Assembly (NCBI GenBank): GCA_023128855.1
Contig: JAGMDE010000110.1
Location: forward strand, 1-5,815
Length of the DNA: 5,815 nucleotides
Direction: 5' to 3'
From: Thermoplasmatales archaeon
GTDB lineage: Archaea > Thermoplasmatota > E2 > DHVEG-1
Part shown: one piece after another, positions 1 to 3,674 of the stretch
Numbering within the stretch: position 1 is the stretch's first letter
Layout: every line of letters starts with the position of its first letter
Notes under the pieces: generated by a model
The model's input: only the letters and a program-made list of their open reading frames with translations
What the model was told of the DNA's origin: nothing
Database searches by the model: none
Made by a program: the position numbers and the translations under genes

Positions 1-308
1 GTTATGAGAATTTCGTCTGCTGGATCTCCTGCCTCCACGATAACATTTACTTTTGAAACATTATACTCAATTTCTTTAACTATTTTTGATAAAGATTCCA
101 CAGCTTTTTGCTTAAAACTACCTGACTTTACTATCTCGCTAAGATCAATAGTTGGAAGTAACATTTTTGTAAAAGATGATTCTGCTAATTCAGCAGGTAC
201 GACTGTAAGAAGAATGATTTCATCTTCTTTATTTGAACATTTACTAACCATATCAATTGCTTTTTTTGAAGCTTCAGAACCGTCATACGCGACAAGCATC
301 TTTTTCAT
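1..308 (-). CDS. Universal stress protein (UspA family), C-terminus cut by the window edge
   Basis: The minus-strand frame starts at ATG 308-306 and runs off the left edge after 102 codons. The start reads MKKMLVAYDGSEASKKAI, the typical first strand and helix of a UspA domain; Asp9 of the V-A-Y-D-G-S motif is the usual adenine-contacting residue. Near the edge, V-E-A-G-D-P-A-D-E-I-L-I matches the family pattern just before the phosphate-binding G-x2-G-x9-G-S/T loop, which would lie outside the window, so ATP binding cannot be judged. Family members are about 140-150 residues, so roughly 40 are missing. Known role: small cytoplasmic nucleotide-binding proteins linked to stress responses; the partner here is unknown. 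In-frame TTG codons lie upstream before a stop, but ATG is the better start. No Shine-Dalgarno sequence is visible. A T-rich box (reverse complement of about 339-349) lies 30-40 bases upstream and may be the promoter. Confidence 0.9.
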   Translation of the reverse strand, partial: MKKMLVAYDGSEASKKAIDMVSKCSNKEDEIILLTVVPAELAESSFTKMLLPTIDLSEIVKSGSFKQKAVESLSKIVKEIEYNVSKVNVIVEAGDPADEILI

Positions 309-380
309 GATAATCAACAAGCGTTAATGTACAAACATTCTAAAAACGTTTCGTATTTAGTTGCAAGTATATTCATATAA

Positions 381-396
381 GAAAAGAAAAAAAGAA
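381..396 (-). terminator. Poly-T tract after the membrane protein gene
   Basis: On the minus strand, T7 (387-393) followed by T4 (382-385) begins about 17 bases after the stop codon of the small membrane protein. Archaeal RNA polymerase commonly terminates at such T runs without a hairpin. I see no stem-loop before it. The call is inferred from composition and position. Confidence 0.4.
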
Positions 397-409
397 TATT
401 GGATTAATA

Positions 410-748
410 CTATGGCTGCCTTTGCTGTTGTATTGGTGGTTGATAAGAGGGTGGTCTTTGTTTGTACATCTCCATGCGTTCCTGATTTATAATTAAAATA
501 TGGAGAATGTCATCAACAAGTTTTTTGATACCATAAATAACAGTAGATATCCCCAAAAACAAAAAAATCCATGGTACAGTGTCCATCCAAGAAAATGGAT
601 TATATCCATAGGGGTAAGACGAAGAAAGGTTTAAAAGATCAAGGTAACCAAGTCCAAGTACAATAACCAAAATTCCAATTATTATTGTAAATATTGCATA
701 CAATCCATCTATTCCAGAAACAATTTTTATCCTACCTTTATGATCCAT
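410..748 (-). CDS. Small two-pass membrane protein of unknown function
   Basis: This 112-residue protein is not one I recognise. It has a short basic N-terminus (M-D-H-K-G-R-I-K), a first hydrophobic segment at about residues 14-38 rich in Ile, Leu and Gly, a Tyr/Ser/Pro-rich loop of about 18 residues, and a second hydrophobic segment at about 57-77. A charged stretch follows (about 78-97), then a Pro/Gln/Tyr-rich tail (98-112) that looks disordered. By the positive-inside rule both ends are probably cytoplasmic, with Lys75, Lys76 and later Arg/Lys after the second segment. The start at ATG 748-746 is supported by a GGTGAGG Shine-Dalgarno-like sequence just upstream, the clearest one in the window. 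The gene lies 65 bases after the resolvase gene on the same strand, so co-transcription is possible. The hydrophobic pattern makes a real gene likely; the function cannot be inferred. Confidence 0.75.
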   Translation of the reverse strand: MDHKGRIKIVSGIDGLYAIFTIIIGILVIVLGLGYLDLLNLSSSYPYGYNPFSWMDTVPWIFLFLGISTVIYGIKKLVDDILHILIINQERMEMYKQRPPSYQPPIQQQRQP

Positions 749-750
749 AT

Positions 751-757
751 CCTCACC
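751..757 (-). promoter_or_regulatory. Shine-Dalgarno-like site of the membrane protein gene
   Basis: Read on the minus strand this is GGTGAGG, with the GGTGA core ending 4 bases before ATG 748. It complements the usual archaeal 16S rRNA 3' end (TCACCTCC). It supports the chosen start and sets this gene apart from its neighbours, which lack such a site and look leaderless. Confidence 0.55.
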
Positions 758-805
758 AATAAAGTAATCTAACTTTTCATTCTAATACTTTTTTGAAAAT
801 TTAGG

Positions 806-811
806 AAAAAA
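806..811 (-). terminator. Possible T6 terminator after the resolvase gene
   Basis: A run of six T on the minus strand begins 2 bases after the resolvase stop codon (816-814). Position and composition suit archaeal intrinsic termination, but the run is short and the genome is AT-rich. If it works poorly, the membrane protein gene would be read from the resolvase promoter. Confidence 0.25.
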
Positions 812-813
812 TC

Positions 814-1326
814 TTATTTGCATAAATATGAAATAAAATCTGACAGAGGCATACCTTCTTTCCATCTCATAACAAAATTGCCGCTCTTGCTTTTTTTAAT
901 TTTAGGTAGTCTCCTATGCAATACATTTGCTCTACCTTCAAGACCATTAACATCCATAGTAAAAATTCTCCATGAATCCCCGCGATACCCTTTGGTTCTA
1001 AATGCATAGATTGGTAAGTTCTTTGTTTTCTCACACATTTCTATCATTGTCTCAGCCTGTTTCTGCAATTTTCCACTTACACTGCTGAAATGAAGAGTGT
1101 CTCCAATACTGGTTTTAACTTCTGTCAGAAAAGAAATATCCCCACGTGTCGCAACTAGATCAACACCTAAAGATCCTGCTGCACGAATTACTGCAAAAGG
1201 TTTATCTGATATCTTAGAATAGTTATCTTTCTCCAGTGCTGAACAAGTTTTTGTAATCTTTGTAAGAATTTTAGCTTCTCCTCCAAGTATACCCTTTAGT
1301 TCTCTTTCATATTGACTAGCGCTCAT
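814..1326 (-). CDS. hjc: Archaeal Holliday junction resolvase, Hjc-like, with an internal insertion
   Basis: Hjc enzymes are dimeric, metal-dependent endonucleases that resolve four-way DNA junctions during recombination and fork repair. The 170-residue protein carries the family signature in order: Y-E-R-E-L at residues 6-10, V-I-R-A-A-G-S-L-G-V-D-L-V-A at 46-59, and F-L-T-E-V-K-T-S at 66-73. From memory of the Pyrococcus furiosus enzyme (E9, D33, E46, K48), the equivalents here are Glu7, Asp56, Glu69 and Lys71, so the PD-(D/E)XK active site looks intact. The protein is longer than the usual 120-140 residues for two reasons. About 25 extra residues separate Glu7 from Asp56 (49 residues apart versus 24), and a basic C-terminal extension from about residue 128 includes P-K-I-K-K-S-K. 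The start is ATG 1326; no Shine-Dalgarno sequence is seen. A divergent promoter region is shared with the CBS gene. A paralogous PD-(D/E)XK nuclease of the same fold is the main alternative. Confidence 0.85.
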   Translation of the reverse strand: MSASQYERELKGILGGEAKILTKITKTCSALEKDNYSKISDKPFAVIRAAGSLGVDLVATRGDISFLTEVKTSIGDTLHFSSVSGKLQKQAETMIEMCEKTKNLPIYAFRTKGYRGDSWRIFTMDVNGLEGRANVLHRRLPKIKKSKSGNFVMRWKEGMPLSDFISYLCK

Positions 1327-1351
1327 ATAAAAAAGGTAAAATACAGCGAAA

Positions 1352-1361
1352 GGCTTTAATG
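1352..1361 (-). promoter_or_regulatory. Possible TATA box for the resolvase gene
   Basis: Read on the minus strand this is CATTAAAGCC, centred about 31 bases before ATG 1326. It is a weak match to an archaeal TATA box, but the distance would give a very short leader, and no Shine-Dalgarno sequence is present. Assigned on position and AT content only. Confidence 0.3.
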
Positions 1362-1372
1362 TTTGGGCTTAG

Positions 1373-1384
1373 TTATTTATAATT
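1373..1384 (+). promoter_or_regulatory. TATA-like box for the two-CBS zinc-ribbon gene
   Basis: TTATTTATAATT is centred about 29 bases before ATG 1408. Archaeal TATA boxes lie about 26 bases before the transcription start, so the transcript would begin within a few bases of the ATG. It sits in the 81-base divergent gap with the resolvase gene. A G5 run (1395-1399) between box and ATG is unlikely to be a ribosome site if the message is leaderless. Confidence 0.5.
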
Positions 1385-1407
1385 AGTCAAATTAGGGGGC
1401 TAAAAAA

Positions 1408-1962
1408 ATGAGCAGGGAAATAATCGTCAAGGAAGCAATGAAGACAAATCTGGCAATAGTAGAACCAGATACTACAGTATTAGAAGCAGCTAAATTAATG
1501 AAAAAAAGAAAAATTGGAAATGTAATTGTTGTAGAAAAAAAACAACCAGTTGGCATATTGACTGAAAGCGACATTTTGAAGAAAGTTGTAGCAGAAGGAA
1601 AAAATGCAAAAGATGTAACCGTAAAAACTGTGATGAGTACTCCAATTATTGTCACAGAACCATATATTACACTAGAAGAGGCTATAAATACAATGGGTAA
1701 ATGTAGCATCAGAAGATTGCCCGTTATAGAAGATGGTAAGTTAATAGGCATAATTACACAGAAAGACATATCATTGATCTCTCCCATTCTTCATGAAATA
1801 TCAAGGGAATGGTATGACATTACTGTTAGAGATGAAACACATTACAAAAAGCAAATTTTCTCTGGAAAATGCGAGGACTGCGGAACGTTATCGGCAAATT
1901 TAAAAAATGTTGATGGTCGTCTTCTATGTGATGATTGTATAGATGCTTTGAAATATGAATAA
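1408..1962 (+). CDS. Two-CBS-domain regulatory protein with C-terminal zinc ribbon
   Basis: This 184-residue soluble protein has two CBS domains forming one Bateman module: about residues 6-60, ending G-I-L-T-E-S-D-I, and about 72-124, ending G-I-I-T-Q-K-D-I. Both keep the T-x-x-D motif that contacts ribose or phosphate of bound adenine nucleotides in CBS domains (T52/D55 and T117/D120). A linker with W135-Y-D leads to a C-terminal zinc ribbon with Cys155, Cys158, Cys174 and Cys177 (two C-x2-C pairs 15 residues apart). Family knowledge: CBS pairs sense AMP, ATP or S-adenosylmethionine. The ribbon may bind nucleic acid or a protein partner; that is inference. The start at ATG 1408 is preceded by a TATA-like box and no clear ribosome site. 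The gene ends in tandem stops TAATAA and is followed 40 bases later by a second CBS gene. No catalytic domain is present, so it is not IMP dehydrogenase. Confidence 0.9.
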   Translation: MSREIIVKEAMKTNLAIVEPDTTVLEAAKLMKKRKIGNVIVVEKKQPVGILTESDILKKVVAEGKNAKDVTVKTVMSTPIIVTEPYITLEEAINTMGKCSIRRLPVIEDGKLIGIITQKDISLISPILHEISREWYDITVRDETHYKKQIFSGKCEDCGTLSANLKNVDGRLLCDDCIDALKYE

Positions 1963-1971
1963 TAAAAATTG

Positions 1972-1982
1972 ATATTTTTATA
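1972..1982 (+). promoter_or_regulatory. TATA-like box for the four-CBS gene
   Basis: ATATTTTTATA is centred about 26 bases before ATG 2003, inside the 40-base gap after the preceding CBS gene. It suggests that this gene has its own near-leaderless transcript. Its T5 run could also help end the upstream transcript. Confidence 0.5.
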
Positions 1983-2002
1983 ACCTAACTGGATGGAATG
2001 AA

Positions 2003-2782
2003 ATGAAAGTAAAAGATGTTATGACAAAGGGCATTATAACTGTTGATAAGGATGTGAATCTTAAACATGTTCTAACACTTATGAAAAAACATGAAATAAC
2101 CAAGATTCCTGTTTTTGAAGATAAAAAACTCATTGGCATGATTACTGATAATATTATTGCATATAAACTTGGTTCAATACGTAAGAAAGGTATCCCTGCC
2201 TCTAGATTATATGCATCTTCTGTTACTGATAAAAACATAGAATGTATCTCGCCAGATGCAGATGTAAAATCAATTTTAAAGATGGTTGGTAAACCTGGGC
2301 CTACAATGCTCTGTGTTATGGAAAATAATGATCTTGTCGGTGTTGTTACAAAAGCAGATTTGTTACCACTAGTAGAAAGTAAAAAACAAATTAAAGAAAT
2401 CATGAAAAATAAACTACACACTGTTTCCCCTAACGATAGAGTTATTCATGCTCGAAGAATAATGATTGATGAAGACGTAGCAAGGTTACCAATCATTGAT
2501 CAGGGAAAACTCATTGGTATGATTTCTGATAATGAAATAGCATTTGCACTTGCAGAATTAAAAAGATCTTTTCCGATTGGCAGACAGAAGCATAGACTTG
2601 AAGAATTATTAGTTGAAGATATTATGAAAACACCTGCTGTATGGACTGATCCAAATATGACTGCTACTGTTGCAGCAAGTATTATGATAAAAAAGAACGT
2701 TGGTGCTCTTCCAATATTAGAAAATGATAAATTAGTAGGAATTGTCAGTCGAACAGATTTGTTGAATACAATTCCTCGCTAA
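2003..2782 (+). CDS. Four-CBS-domain (double Bateman module) regulatory protein
   Basis: The 259-residue protein consists almost only of CBS domains: about residues 3-55, 66-122, 131-183 and 205-257. Each shows the usual pattern: an opening such as D-V-M-T or D-I-M-K, a helix, an L-P-I/I-P-V strand, then a closing G-h-h-T/S. Repeats 2 and 4 end in the canonical T/S-x-x-D (T116-D119, S249-D252). Repeats 1 and 3 read G-M-I-T-D-N-I and G-M-I-S-D-N-E, with Ile51 and Glu178 in place of the Asp. The two halves therefore look like a duplicated Bateman pair with one canonical and one altered nucleotide site each. There is no effector domain or membrane segment, so it probably acts by binding a partner in the cytoplasm. 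The start at ATG 2003 lies downstream of a TATA-like box; another ATG at 1998 is out of frame. Exact ligand unknown. Confidence 0.9.
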   Translation: MKVKDVMTKGIITVDKDVNLKHVLTLMKKHEITKIPVFEDKKLIGMITDNIIAYKLGSIRKKGIPASRLYASSVTDKNIECISPDADVKSILKMVGKPGPTMLCVMENNDLVGVVTKADLLPLVESKKQIKEIMKNKLHTVSPNDRVIHARRIMIDEDVARLPIIDQGKLIGMISDNEIAFALAELKRSFPIGRQKHRLEELLVEDIMKTPAVWTDPNMTATVAASIMIKKNVGALPILENDKLVGIVSRTDLLNTIPR

Positions 2783-2786
2783 AAGG

Positions 2787-2795
2787 TTTTAAGTA
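2787..2795 (+). promoter_or_regulatory. TATA-like box for the small zinc-ribbon gene
   Basis: TTTTAAGTA is centred about 27 bases before ATG 2818, directly after the four-CBS stop codon. The spacing fits leaderless transcription, and no Shine-Dalgarno sequence lies between it and the ATG. Confidence 0.45.
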
Positions 2796-2817
2796 ATAAC
2801 TGGATTCTGTTATTGTC

Positions 2818-3219
2818 ATGAGTTATCATATACCATCTGATGATAAGATCAAAGCTGCTCTTGAAAATGTTTTAAAAAAATTTCGAACTGTACAATCTCA
2901 ACACAAATTAACAAAATTAGTAAAAAAAGAACTTAACACAAAAAAGGAAAATTTTGGAGTTAATGGTAGTAGACTTAGAAACATAGCAATTAATAGTGGT
3001 TTTGTAAAACTTGAGATTCATTCACGTGAGGGAGATCCAAAGAAACTAATGACAAAGTGTCCAGTATGTGGAATTACCCTAAAACGAGTAAAAAATCTTA
3101 CAATCTGGGGTGGAGAGGTAACAATAGAATTCAGTTGTCCCAATTGTGGTTATTGGACTGGTAAGAAAAAGAGAATACCAACTAGGTATGTTTTTCATTT
3201 GAAGAAAAAAAAGGCCTAG
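2818..3219 (+). CDS. Small basic zinc-ribbon protein, probable nucleic-acid binder
   Basis: This 133-residue, Lys-rich protein resembles conserved archaeal proteins of unknown function that I know only in outline. The N-terminal part (about residues 7-65) looks helical and like a winged helix: I-K-A-A-L-E-N-V-L, then S-Q-H-K-L-T-K-L-V-K-K-E-L, then V-N-G-S-R-L-R-N-I-A as a possible recognition helix. A strand follows (V-K-L-E-I-H-S-R). The C-terminal part is a zinc ribbon with C-P-V-C-G (Cys81, Cys84) and C-P-N-C-G (Cys107, Cys110), ending in a very basic tail with R-I-P-T-R-Y and a run of lysines. Winged helix plus ribbon suggests DNA or RNA binding, possibly in transcription or translation; that is inference. 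The size invites confusion with aIF2-beta, but the motifs differ. It starts 35 bases after the four-CBS gene and overlaps the next gene by 4 bases tail to tail. Confidence 0.85.
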   Translation: MSYHIPSDDKIKAALENVLKKFRTVQSQHKLTKLVKKELNTKKENFGVNGSRLRNIAINSGFVKLEIHSREGDPKKLMTKCPVCGITLKRVKNLTIWGGEVTIEFSCPNCGYWTGKKKRIPTRYVFHLKKKKA

Positions 3220-3560
3220 GACTTTTTCAATTTATCCCACATTTCAAAGAGAAAACGCATGTGCGGGACTGTAACTGATCCTCCAATTATTAGCGAAATG
3301 TTTACTGCTTCGTATAGTTCTCCATCGGTTACTCCTTCTTTATAGCATTGATCTAAATGGTAAAATATACAATCATTACATCTCAGCACTATTGAGCCAA
3401 CGAGTCCCATCATCTCTTTTGTTTTTTTATCTAGTGAACTGGGATCATAAGCTCTACTATCAAGTGCAAAAAAACGTTTTATGTTTTTGTTATCTTTACT
3501 TAGTATAATATCATTCATTTTTTGCCGATAATCTCTCATCTCTTTGATGTCTTTTGACAT
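3216..3560 (-). CDS. AhpD-like protein (carboxymuconolactone decarboxylase family)
   Basis: The 114-residue, all-helical protein carries the AhpD redox motif: R-C-N-D-C-I-F-Y-H, with Cys61, Cys64 and His68, preceded by Glu49 in K-E-M-M-G-L-V-G-S. The spacing (12, 3 and 4 residues) equals that of Mycobacterium tuberculosis AhpD (E118, C130, C133, H137, from memory), so a thiol-based peroxidase or disulfide-reductase role is better supported than decarboxylation, which lacks the Cys pair. The extra Cys72 is unusual. One domain is present and such proteins form oligomers; probably cytoplasmic, with no signal peptide. I chose ATG 3560; an in-frame TTG at 3572 would add four residues (M-G-I-I). 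An A/T-rich box (reverse complement of about 3602-3612) could be the promoter. The gene is convergent with the zinc-ribbon gene and divergent from the secreted hydrolase gene. The electron donor is not visible here. Confidence 0.88.
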   Translation of the reverse strand: MSKDIKEMRDYRQKMNDIILSKDNKNIKRFFALDSRAYDPSSLDKKTKEMMGLVGSIVLRCNDCIFYHLDQCYKEGVTDGELYEAVNISLIIGGSVTVPHMRFLFEMWDKLKKS

Positions 3561-3644
3561 AATTATCCCCAATATTTCTTGTAATAACTTATTAGTATTA
3601 GATATTTTAGGAAATCATCATCTTAGTCAAATATAAAGATAAAC

Positions 3645-3656
3645 TTTTATATAAAA
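3645..3656 (+). promoter_or_regulatory. TATA box for the secreted hydrolase gene
   Basis: TTTTATATAAAA, a perfect palindrome and the best TATA match in the window, is centred about 25 bases before ATG 3675. A purine-rich stretch (AAAGATAAAC) just upstream could serve as the TFB-recognition element. The transcript would be leaderless or nearly so; no Shine-Dalgarno sequence is present. Confidence 0.6.
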
Positions 3657-3674
3657 CAAAGATATATATTAATT

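Noticed and set aside
4..327. Plus-strand open frame of 107 codons
   Set aside because: It lies opposite the universal stress protein, whose family motifs are clear. Its own translation is Ser/Ile/Phe-rich without recognisable motifs.
818..1009. Plus-strand open frame of 63 codons
   Set aside because: It is fully antisense to the C-terminal half of the resolvase and has no promoter or family resemblance.
1392..1787. Minus-strand open frame with hydrophobic translation
   Set aside because: It is antisense to the two-CBS protein. The hydrophobic look results from reading Lys/Glu/Asn codons backwards, not from real membrane segments.
1978..2421. Minus-strand open frame of 147 codons
   Set aside because: It is antisense to the four-CBS gene, which has clear repeated domains; the translation is a Phe/Ser/Ile-rich shadow.
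1408..2782. IMP dehydrogenase or a CBS-regulated transporter
   Set aside because: Neither CBS protein has a TIM-barrel catalytic segment or any membrane span; both consist of CBS domains, plus a ribbon in the first.
2818..3219. Archaeal translation initiation factor 2 beta (similar size, C-terminal zinc ribbon)
   Set aside because: The characteristic aIF2-beta core is absent, and the knuckle spacing and basic tail differ.
3561..3674. Small RNA, tRNA or CRISPR repeat in the longest gap (114 bases)
   Set aside because: No stem-rich or repeated structure is visible, only AT-rich sequence consistent with divergent promoters.
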